Shown: positions 54,918 through 64,000 of the stretch, one piece after another | How positions within the stretch are numbered: position 1 is the stretch's first letter | Layout: each line of letters opens with the position of its first letter | From: Legionella sp. | GTDB lineage: Bacteria; Pseudomonadota; Gammaproteobacteria; Legionellales; Legionellaceae | Direction of reading: 5' to 3' | Assembly: GCA_030680075.1 (NCBI GenBank) | Contig: JAUXWR010000371.1 | Span: 62,001 to 126,000, forward strand | DNA length: 64,000 nucleotides | The notes under the pieces: model-generated | Databases searched by the model: none | What the model saw: only the letters and a program-made list of their open reading frames with translations | What the model was told of the DNA's origin: nothing | Program-made: the position numbers and the translations under genes

Positions 54918-55240
54918 TTTTGTGAGCACGTGATGCCACGAAAAAAACGTAACGATTGCCCGGTTAGGTTTTCGGTGGCACGAAGGTACAAAATGCTCTT
55001 GTGTTACTAGCTAGATAACTCCTAGGGGCTCGCTTTTACTTAACTCGTCCATGGTATTATTTTCTTTTAACTGGACTTTAGCCAATTATTCATAATAACC
55101 AAAGACTCTCGATGCATTCCAAGCAAGCTGTTAAAGAAGAAATCAAGCCCCTCTGCGCACCCATTTAAAGTCAAAATAAATTCATCATGCTTGTTAATCG
55201 AGCTACAATTATCTATTAAATAAGCACAAGAGCGCCAGCG
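54918..55240. other. Intergenic region with one hairpin
   Basis: 323 bases. TGCCACG-A run at 54934 and TTTTCGGTGGCA at 54969-54980 form an imperfect stem with a loop of about 20 bases; no T tail follows. The rest has no recognised feature and must hold the promoter of the next gene. Confidence 0.4.
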
Positions 55241-57499
55241 ATGAAATTTCCACTCACAGAACCAACCAACCCCCGTTACATTTACATTAATCCTAAAACC
55301 AATCAGGTTCACGTACTCATGCCCATTGTCAGTGGCACAAAGATTGGCCTCGACAATACGTGTAAATCAGTATTTGCCTTGCAAGAGTTTTTTGGTAAAA
55401 CCTTTGATATCCATCAACAGGCGGTGCTTGATGAGTTAACGGCTTATAAAAAAGCGTTGGAATTTGACATTGGTTTAATGGATGACAAGGCCATAACAAC
55501 ACAAAAAGAAGAGCGTCTTTTGCAAATCAACCAGTATATTACGGCGGTTGATGCGGTTTTAAAATCGGATGTTTTAAATCCATTAAAATTAGCTTTTCCT
55601 GAATACCCATTCGCCGTGCAAGAGATAATGAAAACAGAAAATACCAATCTCCATAGCATAGTGTTGAGACCGACAGAAAAGGACAGTTTTCTCCGTTTTG
55701 TCAATCCGGTATTTAGCGTCGAACGTGATGGCAGGAGTGTATTGTATGACACCCTGTCGCAGGCATATCAGAGAGTCACCAGTCTTAAGAGTGCTAAAAC
55801 AAGGCTTTGCGCCAGTGTACTGGCTTCACCTGCAGGGCAACGCAATGATTTTGCAGGCCTGCAGCAGGTTTTAACAGATGAGTCGACAAAGCAATTAGGG
55901 GCTCCGGTTGATTTTACCCACACCAATGTTAATACCCTGGTGACCAAAGCCTTGATAGATGGGATTTTAGGCAGTGACGAGGCAAAGCCCGCAACAGCCG
56001 AAGAGTATATTGATATACTCTTATCCACTTGCGCCCCAGAGTTGTTTAATGCCTTGGCCGAGTCGCCTTTTTACACCAGAAACAATGCCGAAGAACTGTC
56101 GATTATCACGCAATTTTTTTTAGCGAGCGTCAATATTCATTGTTACACCAATGCGATAAGCACTATTAACTTCGGCAAGGTACTCGATAGCTCTGAGAGC
56201 TTGAGTGAGGAGGTAGCCGCCATTGTGCTGTCGATATACAAGGATGGCGGCATAGAGGATGCCTTATTGGATTTCATAAATGAACACACGCAAGACTTTG
56301 GCCTTAAGAGCGCATTAACGCCAGTAGATCGGGCACAGATAAAGAGTCAGTTCACGCAAAATTATAGCGAAATAAAAAAATCCCCTCACTTCGATGAGTT
56401 TATCCTCCTTGATGAGAGCAAAAAAGGCCCATTTGTCAGCCATCAAGGCTCCATTTGCCTTGATTTTGCGGAATTTAGTCAAACTGCCATACCTGCGCTA
56501 GCTGCTGACTATTTTGAAAGCATCCGCACGGCTTTTAACGCGCTGAAAAAAGAGGATATCACGCCGACCAACCCATCGGTTCATGTCAGCATCGAACTCA
56601 GCGGTGCAGAGCTGCTTGCAGCCATTAAAGACGAAGACCAATTGCAAATGGTGCTGGATAAATTACCCCAGGCACAAAAAGACGAAATCATGGCCTCACC
56701 CCATATCAAGCGCATGCAAGTGCCTAAATTTTTACTCCATGTCGCAAGAGGCGAGCAAAGTGAAGCAGAAAAATTGCTCAAAGAAAACCCTGATGCACAT
56801 TTTTTATTACAATCTGAGTCTTTTACCGATTACTCCGGACGAACCTTTAACTGCACCGCCTTTGAATACGCTTATTGGTCAAAGGACACCCATATGTGCC
56901 GTATGCTAATACAATATATGGATGAGGAAACCAAACGTAAAATGCTTGTTCGCTGTGAAGCCATGGAGGAACATGGGCTTTCTTACCACCAGAATGGGGA
57001 AGCTAAAAATTCAAAACATTTTGACTTTAAGCCTCTTATAGATGCACTACAGGATTATGTAGATGAATTTGATAAGCGGAGTTGGGATGAAAGAGACACT
57101 GCCTGGCTTAAGGTGGGAATTCCTGAGCGCGACTTACCGGCGTATGTGGCTCATGAATATTGCAGGCCTGACCGCTCGTTTCACCCCAGACCTGCGTTTA
57201 ATGAGCCGTCATTACCCAGGGTTTTAACATTTTATAATTACGATACGGGTAGGCACGAGCATTGGTTCCCATTGCCTGGTGGTGAAAATTCTGGGCTTGG
57301 TTTCGATTTTGCATTATATAGGGGGCAGTGCGGCCGGTGGTGCGCGGGGACCCGGGGCTGGGGCGGGGAGCACCGGGGGGCTGCATATGATTTGGCGGCC
57401 GTCAGCCACCTAGATGAAATGAGAAGCGCCGATCTGACGCAGTTGCTTAAAGATCTGAATGTGGCGGAGCCTGGAGAGAACCTTGGCATGTCTTGTTAA
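55241..57499 (+). CDS. Large lineage-specific protein, effector-like
   Basis: 752 residues, no signal peptide or membrane segment, mostly helical. Between about residues 505 and 570 a helix-rich ankyrin-like stretch occurs (VPKFLLHVARGEQSEAEKLL then FNCTAFEYAYWSKDTHMCRML). A C-terminal domain with many His, Trp and Arg (AYVAHEYCRP, FYNYDTGRHEHWFPL) follows, and the end (YDLAAVSHLDEMRSADLTQLL) looks conserved-family-like. I do not know a function; build fits a Dot/Icm effector. A stretch of extreme GC lies at about 57325-57380, within an otherwise AT-rich gene, but the frame stays open. An alternate frame there is glycine-rich and is not chosen. Confidence 0.7.
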   Translation: MKFPLTEPTNPRYIYINPKTNQVHVLMPIVSGTKIGLDNTCKSVFALQEFFGKTFDIHQQAVLDELTAYKKALEFDIGLMDDKAITTQKEERLLQINQYITAVDAVLKSDVLNPLKLAFPEYPFAVQEIMKTENTNLHSIVLRPTEKDSFLRFVNPVFSVERDGRSVLYDTLSQAYQRVTSLKSAKTRLCASVLASPAGQRNDFAGLQQVLTDESTKQLGAPVDFTHTNVNTLVTKALIDGILGSDEAKPATAEEYIDILLSTCAPELFNALAESPFYTRNNAEELSIITQFFLASVNIHCYTNAISTINFGKVLDSSESLSEEVAAIVLSIYKDGGIEDALLDFINEHTQDFGLKSALTPVDRAQIKSQFTQNYSEIKKSPHFDEFILLDESKKGPFVSHQGSICLDFAEFSQTAIPALAADYFESIRTAFNALKKEDITPTNPSVHVSIELSGAELLAAIKDEDQLQMVLDKLPQAQKDEIMASPHIKRMQVPKFLLHVARGEQSEAEKLLKENPDAHFLLQSESFTDYSGRTFNCTAFEYAYWSKDTHMCRMLIQYMDEETKRKMLVRCEAMEEHGLSYHQNGEAKNSKHFDFKPLIDALQDYVDEFDKRSWDERDTAWLKVGIPERDLPAYVAHEYCRPDRSFHPRPAFNEPSLPRVLTFYNYDTGRHEHWFPLPGGENSGLGFDFALYRGQCGRWCAGTRGWGGEHRGAAYDLAAVSHLDEMRSADLTQLLKDLNVAEPGENLGMSC

Positions 57500-57722
57500 T
57501 GGCATGTGTGAGTAACCCAGCCCCATAGGCAGCTGGGTCAAAATCCCAGCACATTAACAAAAACCAGAGGCTGCATCATGGTATGACAAAAAGGCTGAGC
57601 TAACCCTGGCTGATGTTATTACAGCCATAAGGAGATCAATATAGGTGAAAATGTATTTTTCAATGTCTAAAAATCACGGAAATAATATGGACTCTTTAGA
57701 AATAGCTGAAAAAAATGCTAAC
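57500..57722. other. Intergenic region with a small hairpin
   Basis: A seven-base stem (ACCCAGC and GCTGGGT) lies just after the stop at about 57514-57540 and may terminate transcription. Nothing else is recognised. Confidence 0.4.
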
Positions 57723-57893
57723 TTATTGATTTATCAGCTTGCCTTGGCTGCATAATTGGCTAAAGTCGAGTTTAAGATCACGATAAAAATTTTCATGGAC
57801 TCCGAGAGCCAAGAGAATTCTGCTCTCATAATCCCATTCATATGCCAAAAGCATTTGCTGGTGGCTAATTTTGAATTTATAAACATAAACTCC
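57723..57893 (-). pseudogene. Truncated RelE/ParE toxin remnant
   Basis: The minus strand reads VYVYKFKISHQQMLLAYEW, then SRILLALGVHENFYRDLKL and a C-terminus ending QGKLINQ with TAA. This parallels the toxin at 21587-21874 (VHKFKLSNQEVLLGY.. GAHENFYRDIK). The 5' half and any antitoxin are missing; the frame runs into the end of the RND transporter gene. A remnant left by deletion is likely. Confidence 0.75.
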
Positions 57894-57907
57894 AGATAAG
57901 CAACGAA

Positions 57908-60907
57908 TTATGCCTTTGATTTAACCAGGTAATAAACACCCGGTAAAATAAAGAGCGTAAACAGTGTTCCCATTGCAAGTCCGCCGATGAGAATTATCCC
58001 TATAGCGTGCCGTGATTCAGCGCCTGCATTATTAGATAAAATTAAAGGTATGGCGCCAAAAATCATAGCCCCTGTGGTCATCAAAACAGGTCGCAGGCGC
58101 AAAATACAGGCAGAGTGGATAGCTTCAATAAGTGATGCGCCTTCAGTGCGAAGCTTGTTGGCAAACTCAACAATTAAAATACCGTGTTTACTAATTAACC
58201 CAATTAGCGTGATTAAGCCCACTTGTGAATAAATATTAAGTGATTGCCCAAACAGCCATGCAAATAGCAATGCACCCGAACACGCTAACGGTACCGTAAA
58301 TAAAATGATTAAGGGATCAATGAAATTTTCAAATTGAACGGCCAAAATGGCATAAATGAAAATTAATGATAGAGTGAGTAGAAATATCATTGCATGAGAC
58401 GATTCGGTGTATGTTTTTGCCGCCCCCGTCCAATTCAGTTTATAAGTGCCGGGAAGTTCATTTTTTGCCAAATTGAGCAACTTGCTCATCGCTTTTGGAA
58501 TAGAGTCTCCAGGTAGGAGCTCCACGTGCAAGGTTGTTGAGCGCATTTGTTTGAAATGCTCAAGTGTTGCAGGTTGAGCTTTTGTTTTCATTGTAGCCAA
58601 TGCGCCTAAAGAAATACGTTTGCCATTGGTTGTTGTCAAATAAAGTTCATCCAGGGTCCAGGGTTGTGGTGTGCCTTTTATGGTCAAATTATAAACGATA
58701 CTATCTTTCAGAAATTTGAGGGATTGGTCGCCACTGAAAAATACTTCAATCGTTTTTGCTACCTGATTGGCTGAAAGCCCAAGTTTTGCCAGGCTATTGT
58801 TATCAAGGTCAATAATATAACCTTTGGAATCAAGGCGTAAGTCATAGCTTGCGGATTGGAACAATTTGCTGTTATCTAACACAGATTTAAATTTTTCCAT
58901 TTGCTTAAATAAATGCCGATAGCTGTCAGGGCTTGAAATAACCAGCGATAGATCTGAGCCGCGAGTGGCATTATCATTTCCCGGTAAACCCGTATTCCAG
59001 CTCCAGACCATGGGATCAATGGAGGGATAATGATTAAGCAGCGGTTTTAATTCTTCAACAAGCTCTTCAGCAGAGCGCTTTCTTTCGGCATGCGGTTTAA
59101 GAGGCAGAAGGATATTTGAGCCCCACTCACCGATAAATGTTAATTTGTGCAGAGATTCAGGCAAGGCTGTGAGGGTTTGTTCAACAGTCGAAATTTTTTG
59201 GGAAAGCTCGTCGATAGATTCTCCCGCAACAGGGGAGGTGTAGATACCGATAAGGCCTCTGTCTTCTTTAGGCGCTGTTTCTGCAGGCAGAATATTATAA
59301 AACAATACACAAAATCCAATGGCAACAAGAGAGGCTATGATTGGGATTTTTTGCCTGGGAAGCACCCAGTCCAGGCATTTGGAATACCAATGGCTGGTTG
59401 ATGTTAATACAGTATCAACTTGAGGCAACCAATGTTTATTGTTTTTGTTTAAGAATTTTGCTGACATTAATGGCGACAAAGTAAGCGCTACTATACCTGA
59501 AATAAATACGCTACCTGCCAGGGCTACAGCGAATTCAATGAAAAGCTGACCCAGCATTCCCTGTATGAAAGCAATGGGCATATAAACACTCGCCAAAGTG
59601 CAGGTCATTGCAACGATAGCAAAGCCAATTTCTTTTGAGCCCTTGAGGGCTGCATCGATTGGTGATAATCCGTTTTCGATATGTCGCCAAATGTTTTCCA
59701 AAACAATAATGGCATCATCAACCACTAAACCAATGGCCAGAACCATCGCTAATAAGGTCATCAAATTAATTGAAAAACCAAATAATTTTAAGAAAATCAA
59801 TGAACCAAGCAATGAAATGGGAATGGTGACAAGTGGAATTAAGGTTGCCCGAAAATTTCTTAGAAAGATAAATACAATGAGTAAAACTAACAAAATAGCT
59901 TCTGCAATGGCCGAACGAATATTGTTAAGAGAGGCATTAATGAAATCGGATTGATCAATAATAATATTGGCTTGAATATCGTCTGGCAAAGTTTGTTTTA
60001 ATGAAGCCATCTCTGCCCGTATTAATCTCGACACTTCAATGGGGTTGGCATCATTTGCTCTATTAATTGAAATTACCAAACCGGTGTGTCCATTAACTCG
60101 AACGCGCATTTTGCTTACGTCGGTGACAAGGCGAATTTCTGCGATAGATTTTAATAAAATAGGGTTTTTGTGATGAGTTTTGATTAATAAATTTTCATAA
60201 TCTGTAATTGATTTAAGTTCAGAATTCAACGTACTCGGAATTTTCTTTTGAAAATTACCGGCAGGTAAGGACACGCGACTTTTAGCGATGGCGTCCAGAA
60301 CTTCATCAGCATTTACACCAAAGGAAAATAATTTTTTTGCATCAAGACTGATTTCATACGTATAGGGTTGCCCCCATATTTCGATAGAGGCCACACCCTG
60401 GATGCTTCGAAAGTCATTTTTTAAACGCAAATTGGCAAAATGAGTCAACTGGCCAAAATCAAGAGAAGTTGACTCAAGCGAGATGCCAATGAAGGGTAGA
60501 CCATTTGCCTTTAACTGGCGTTCGACAAGCGGTGACTTTACTTCTGGTGGCAATAATGCTCGCGCAAAACCAACGGCGTCTTGTGTAGCATTAAGCGCTC
60601 TGTCCATGGACGTGCCAGTACGAAATTTTAAGGTAATTTCAACGAAGCCTGCATTTGACAGTGATGTCATGGTCTCAAGCCCCTCAACACCGGCAAGCCG
60701 GTCCTCAAGAACATTAGTGACGGCGGTTTCAACTAAATCAGGACTGGCATTAGGGTAAAGAGCGCTGACAGTGATAGTAGGAAAACTGATATCAGGATAT
60801 TCTCTGACTGATAAATTATGAAAACAAAGGATCCCCACCACTATAATCAGGCAGTTGAGAATGACAGATATAACGGGATGCTTAATAAAATAATGGGTTA
60901 ATTTCAT
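57908..60907 (-). CDS. RND-family efflux transporter
   Basis: A 999-residue inner-membrane proton-driven pump. Features: N-terminal span, VREYPDISFPTITVSALYPNA, periplasmic loops, and TM4 with the proton-relay LVVDDAIIVLENI near residue 390, plus a second half with GLISKHGILIVEFANKLR. It is shorter than AcrB (about 1050) but complete. The gene overlaps the adaptor stop by one base. No outer-membrane channel gene is in the window. Confidence 0.94.
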   Translation of the reverse strand: MKLTHYFIKHPVISVILNCLIIVVGILCFHNLSVREYPDISFPTITVSALYPNASPDLVETAVTNVLEDRLAGVEGLETMTSLSNAGFVEITLKFRTGTSMDRALNATQDAVGFARALLPPEVKSPLVERQLKANGLPFIGISLESTSLDFGQLTHFANLRLKNDFRSIQGVASIEIWGQPYTYEISLDAKKLFSFGVNADEVLDAIAKSRVSLPAGNFQKKIPSTLNSELKSITDYENLLIKTHHKNPILLKSIAEIRLVTDVSKMRVRVNGHTGLVISINRANDANPIEVSRLIRAEMASLKQTLPDDIQANIIIDQSDFINASLNNIRSAIAEAILLVLLIVFIFLRNFRATLIPLVTIPISLLGSLIFLKLFGFSINLMTLLAMVLAIGLVVDDAIIVLENIWRHIENGLSPIDAALKGSKEIGFAIVAMTCTLASVYMPIAFIQGMLGQLFIEFAVALAGSVFISGIVALTLSPLMSAKFLNKNNKHWLPQVDTVLTSTSHWYSKCLDWVLPRQKIPIIASLVAIGFCVLFYNILPAETAPKEDRGLIGIYTSPVAGESIDELSQKISTVEQTLTALPESLHKLTFIGEWGSNILLPLKPHAERKRSAEELVEELKPLLNHYPSIDPMVWSWNTGLPGNDNATRGSDLSLVISSPDSYRHLFKQMEKFKSVLDNSKLFQSASYDLRLDSKGYIIDLDNNSLAKLGLSANQVAKTIEVFFSGDQSLKFLKDSIVYNLTIKGTPQPWTLDELYLTTTNGKRISLGALATMKTKAQPATLEHFKQMRSTTLHVELLPGDSIPKAMSKLLNLAKNELPGTYKLNWTGAAKTYTESSHAMIFLLTLSLIFIYAILAVQFENFIDPLIILFTVPLACSGALLFAWLFGQSLNIYSQVGLITLIGLISKHGILIVEFANKLRTEGASLIEAIHSACILRLRPVLMTTGAMIFGAIPLILSNNAGAESRHAIGIILIGGLAMGTLFTLFILPGVYYLVKSKA

Positions 60908-61986
60908 CAGGAATTAATCACTGTGGCGGGTTTATAAATCTGTACTGGCATATCAGGGTACAAACGCTCCTGGCCTTTTATAACAAGCAGCTGATTGAGT
61001 GTAAGGCCTGAGAGTATTTCAATACGTGACTTATCACGCAGGCCTGTTTTTACAGGCGTTAAGACAATTTTTCCATTGCTCACAATATAGGCAAATGTTT
61101 TGCCATTTCGAAGAAAGAGGGCATTCTCCGGCACGACGATTACCCCTTTTTTTTCTTGCACTACCAAATCTACATTGGTACTGGCACCAATCAGGCAGTT
61201 CTCACAAGCAATAGCCACATCGGCGGGACACATGTGGGTCTCATCATCAATCATGCGCTGGATGTGGCTTAAAGAATAATTTTTATTTAAAATTCGAACA
61301 CTTTGCCCTTCTTTGACCGTGGTAATCGTCGTGCAAGGAATATCAAAATCCACCAGTAGTGTTGATGGATCATAAATTGTCACCACGGGATCGCCTTGAT
61401 TTATCTGCGTGCCTTCCCGTATTTTATAAGCACCAATAATCCCATCAAACGGCGCATAAAATCGCATCGTATCAAATTCTATTTTTGTTTTCGAAAGCTC
61501 TTTTTGAGCGTCTATCCAGGTTTGTTTTTTCTCTTCCACTTCTTTTGAACTGACGTAACCTGTGTTGTGTAGACTCAAGAGTCGATCATATTGAGTTTTG
61601 GCAATTTTCTCAGTGGCCTCTGAGAGCTCGAGATTATTTTCAATATCAGGATTAATAATTTTTGCAATTAACGCCCCTTTATGAACTTTTTCACCGGTGG
61701 GTATTAACGCGTCAAAATTACCCGTGCCTTTGGCAATAAGAACGGTGGCATGGAGAGGACGAATAGTGCCTATAAGACGGATAGTCTGTTGAATATTTTC
61801 ATTTTTAACGGCTAAAACTTCCACAAGTTTTGGTGCGGGTTCCAATGCTTTCTTTGATGATTTAACAAAAAATTTATAACAAAAAATCACAACAGACAAA
61901 ATGATAAAAGTAAGGATGATTTTTAATAAATATTTTTTAAAAAATGTGGTGCGATTAATAAGTGTATGGCTCACGCGTCCTCGCAT
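60907..61986 (-). CDS. RND periplasmic adaptor protein
   Basis: 359 residues from ATG 61986 (a TTG at 62034 would overlap the regulator stop). One N-terminal membrane anchor (residues 16-40), barrel-sandwich region with GTGNFDALIPTGEKVHKGALIAKI, a coiled-coil hairpin (ATEKIAKTQYDRLLSLH) and a beta-barrel. MFP family. Two Cys in the later domain (CPADVAIACENC) are unusual. Confidence 0.9.
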   Translation of the reverse strand: MRGRVSHTLINRTTFFKKYLLKIILTFIILSVVIFCYKFFVKSSKKALEPAPKLVEVLAVKNENIQQTIRLIGTIRPLHATVLIAKGTGNFDALIPTGEKVHKGALIAKIINPDIENNLELSEATEKIAKTQYDRLLSLHNTGYVSSKEVEEKKQTWIDAQKELSKTKIEFDTMRFYAPFDGIIGAYKIREGTQINQGDPVVTIYDPSTLLVDFDIPCTTITTVKEGQSVRILNKNYSLSHIQRMIDDETHMCPADVAIACENCLIGASTNVDLVVQEKKGVIVVPENALFLRNGKTFAYIVSNGKIVLTPVKTGLRDKSRIEILSGLTLNQLLVIKGQERLYPDMPVQIYKPATVINS

Positions 61987-62030
61987 TTTGTTCTGTTTTT
62001 CTGTTATGTGGATAGTAATATATCTCGCTA

Positions 62031-62759
62031 TCAATCGGCAATGTTACCACTCTCTTTTATAGACAATACGGGAGAGGTGAATAAATAGCCGCCATTGCGA
62101 ATTGTCTTAATCAGGGCTGGTCGTTTGGCATCGGTTTCAATTTTTTGTCTTAAACGACTAATTTGTACATCAATGCGGCGGTCAAACGGATTCAGGTCAC
62201 TGCTTTTTGTAATTTGTAATAAAAATTCACGACCCAGAACGCGTTGGGGTTGACGGACAAAGGCGAGTAATAAATCATATTCACCGGCGCTAAGTTGTAG
62301 CTCTTGCTGATTTTCATCAAATAACTGACGAGAAGCGGGATATAATCGCCAATTGGCAAAAGAATAAACATTTTTTTCTTGTTCTGTTTCTTTGAGAGAG
62401 CGTTGAACCCGGCGACTTATCGCGCCAATTCTTGCGTGCAGTTCGCGTGGATGTATTGGCTTTACTAAAAAATCATCTGCTCCTGCTTCTAACATGCGAA
62501 CACACATCTCTTCATTTTCTTTATCACTGATAACTATCAGAGGAACGGGAAAACGATGATAGAGCAGATCAATGATGTCAGAGTCTATCTTTATGAGAGA
62601 CGAATTGATCAAAAGCGCTGCCGGTTCGAATTCGAGATGAAATTGAGAGAGATTCGCCTGTTGAATGATTTGATAATCAAATTTGGCAAAATAGTCTTCG
62701 AGTTGACTATCTTTTGCAGCATCGTCAATAATTAACAGGTACTTTCGATGCGACACCAT
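62031..62759 (-). CDS. OmpR-family response regulator lacking the phospho-aspartate
   Basis: 242 residues: receiver domain (1-120) and winged-helix DNA-binding domain (130-232; YDLLLAFVRQPQRVLGREFLL, RRIDVQISRLRQKIE). The acidic pair is IDDAAKD and the Lys is LVKPIHPREL, but the phosphorylated Asp position, in ALLINSSLI, is Asn. It opens an operon with the adaptor and pump and probably controls them. No adjacent histidine kinase is present, in line with phosphate-independent action. Confidence 0.9.
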   Translation of the reverse strand: MVSHRKYLLIIDDAAKDSQLEDYFAKFDYQIIQQANLSQFHLEFEPAALLINSSLIKIDSDIIDLLYHRFPVPLIVISDKENEEMCVRMLEAGADDFLVKPIHPRELHARIGAISRRVQRSLKETEQEKNVYSFANWRLYPASRQLFDENQQELQLSAGEYDLLLAFVRQPQRVLGREFLLQITKSSDLNPFDRRIDVQISRLRQKIETDAKRPALIKTIRNGGYLFTSPVLSIKESGNIAD

Positions 62760-62788
62760 ATGAATTTCTCCGTTGTTGAACCTCTAGA

Positions 62789-63025
62789 TTATACTCGTTG
62801 GTAGTGATTTTGCGATAATTTTAGAGAGACAGATTGCGTATCGGTTGCAGCGCCGATAATCACGGCGTCCAAATGGGGTGTTGCTGTCTCATTGGCAGCA
62901 TTATTCAGCAGATGAGTGGCCGTTTTAAGTCCTACAATGTCGGAAAGCAGCTCCAGAGATAATGTCTTTTTTTCTACTAATCCAATCAAAAAATTTTTGA
63001 ATGATTGATGAGTGTATTTGCTCAT
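62789..63025 (-). CDS. Small hypothetical protein
   Basis: A 78-residue soluble protein, helical in the first half (FKNFLIGLVEKKTLSLELLSDIVGL), 29 bases upstream of the regulator gene on the same strand. No recognised domain. Confidence 0.55.
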   Translation of the reverse strand: MSKYTHQSFKNFLIGLVEKKTLSLELLSDIVGLKTATHLLNNAANETATPHLDAVIIGAATDTQSVSLKLSQNHYQRV

Positions 63026-63168
63026 TTATTTCCCTCTTAGGTCTAATATTGTGCCATCGGGTGTTAATTTCAACGCAAAGAGCAATAGTTGCTACTATAA
63101 TGACTCATGTGTATATATCTGTATGCAAATAGCCTGTCAGCTTCCAGATAATACTTGGAGGGTTGAGG

Positions 63169-64000
63169 ATGAAAAATGATAAACACGCATTATTTCCCTG
63201 GTTAGTTGATGAAATTTATCAAGTAAAAGCATACATAAAATACGAAATAAAACTGGCAGAAGCAAGTTTACATCAATTGATGGGTAGAGAACTACATTGT
63301 GGCAGTAAAACAGAGCAAGCAGTAGATTATTGTACCGAATTACGCACGCAATATAAAAATCTGTTAAATCATATGTCTTTAGATCAGTTCTCTTTCAATA
63401 GCGATACGAGTCAGCTCACCAGAGTACATGACCTGCCTCTTTGCTATGAGAAAATCCAGGAAATTAAACAGCAACTACTTTTGACCTCAACGCTGGCAGA
63501 TGAAATTAACGCTATTGAAGCATTGATATTTTATTATAAAAATCTTGAATCATTACTGACCGCCCAATTGCCGCAAATAATTACAAAACGTGAGCAAGAG
63601 CGGGGGCGGGCTTTGGTTTCTCTCGTAGAAGCAGCTACTTTGCAGGAGTGGCTCGCGGCATTAGTTAAATTCGCTCATGACATAGGTGAGAATACAGCCC
63701 TACATAGAATTCAGATCGCTCAATTAGAGGATAATGCTCTATTATCTATCTATAAACTGTTTATTAAAGCGGATTATGTGGCACTCATTAATGCGTTGTT
63801 TTTCTACAAAATTCATCCTCATCAGTTGTATTCGCAATCAATCCATCCAGAGAAGCAGATTTCGGTCAGAATTCGTCTTGAATTGCTCTATTCATTTATT
63901 GAATTAATTCAGGAAACAGTGCTGCAAACTTTACGTCATCGAGGCTTCACCGCTGAATGTGATTATTTATTTCATGGTGATGAACTACCGGAAGGGATAA
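63169..64000 (+). CDS. Unknown helical protein (cut by window edge)
   Basis: An open frame from ATG 63169, with GGAGGGTTGAGG just upstream, runs to the window end without a stop: 277 residues so far. The start is MKNDKHALFPWLVDEIYQ. It is rich in Leu, Gln and Glu and strongly helical, with no membrane segment or signal peptide. No family recognised. Confidence 0.75.
   Translation, partial: MKNDKHALFPWLVDEIYQVKAYIKYEIKLAEASLHQLMGRELHCGSKTEQAVDYCTELRTQYKNLLNHMSLDQFSFNSDTSQLTRVHDLPLCYEKIQEIKQQLLLTSTLADEINAIEALIFYYKNLESLLTAQLPQIITKREQERGRALVSLVEAATLQEWLAALVKFAHDIGENTALHRIQIAQLEDNALLSIYKLFIKADYVALINALFFYKIHPHQLYSQSIHPEKQISVRIRLELLYSFIELIQETVLQTLRHRGFTAECDYLFHGDELPEGI

Noticed and set aside
55067..55312. 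Minus-strand 81-residue frame at the start of the 752-residue protein
   Set aside because: Overlaps the real start, has no start signal and no similarity; treated as chance.
57318..57420. Gly/Ala-rich alternate frame in the GC island
   Set aside because: The main frame stays open and ends in a plausible conserved tail; the alternate frame stops soon after.

Overview
The window reads as a piece of an AT-rich gammaproteobacterial chromosome, most likely from Legionella or a close relative. Evidence for that is family-level recognition from sequence: a mitochondrial-carrier-family protein of the kind known from Legionella, a DotI/IcmL-like secreted protein, Fur and RatA/RnfH/BamE in the usual gammaproteobacterial order, and several large lineage-specific proteins of effector-like build. 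No database search was run. No rRNA, tRNA, CRISPR array, prophage or insertion sequence was recognised.

Layout. 1-5.2 kb: end of an unknown gene, a polytopic membrane protein, a mitochondrial carrier homologue, folE, a HIT protein, a secreted tandem-repeat cysteine protein and ppa. 5.3-15.4 kb: a CPA2 antiporter, an APC transporter, a PriC-like protein, a biotin carboxylase, a second tandem-repeat cysteine protein, panB-panC, a hydrolase and zapE. 15.4-18.2 kb: a Fur-box-led feoABC operon. 18.3-24 kb: an unknown conserved protein, an RDD protein, uridine kinase, an Hpt protein, a CPT-like kinase, a ParD/RelE-type toxin-antitoxin pair and a secreted GH17-like hydrolase. 24-30.4 kb: lptM-dapF-trkA-trkH on the minus strand, then an esterase, ratA-rnfH, bamE and fur. 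30.6-37.4 kb: a HerA-like ATPase, a RimK-like/GCS2/N-formylglutamate-amidohydrolase operon, a hotdog protein, a BON protein and an IcmL-like protein. 37.5-45.3 kb: uvrA, a hypothetical, an avidin-family protein, lemA-M48 protease and an ABC exporter. 45.3-49.7 kb: a WASP-like proline-rich protein whose C-terminus is split by an A9 tract, a large palindrome, a 2OG-Fe(II) oxygenase, a DUF45 metallopeptidase and an effector-like protein. 49.7-54.9 kb: ogt, the rpsP-rimM-trmD-rplS operon, ffh and a CorB/CorC-type protein. 55.2-64 kb: a 752-residue lineage-specific protein, a toxin remnant, a response regulator-adaptor-RND efflux operon, a small hypothetical and a cut-off ORF.

Housekeeping blocks (pantothenate, ribosomal/SRP, TrkAH potassium uptake, iron uptake plus Fur) are interleaved with accessory genes that carry eukaryote-like or host-facing features: the mitochondrial carrier, the WASP-like VCA arrangement, the GH17-like enzyme and the large unknown proteins. 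Four families of short palindromic repeats occupy many intergenic gaps; one of them supplies the last codons of a gene.

The strongest discovery candidates are the WASP-like protein at 45323-46407 (polyproline, WH2-like, connector-like and acidic-Trp segments with a slippery A9 tract between WH2 and connector), the avidin-family protein at 41371-41787 that has lost the biotin-contacting tryptophans, and the bacterial mitochondrial carrier at 1766-2617.
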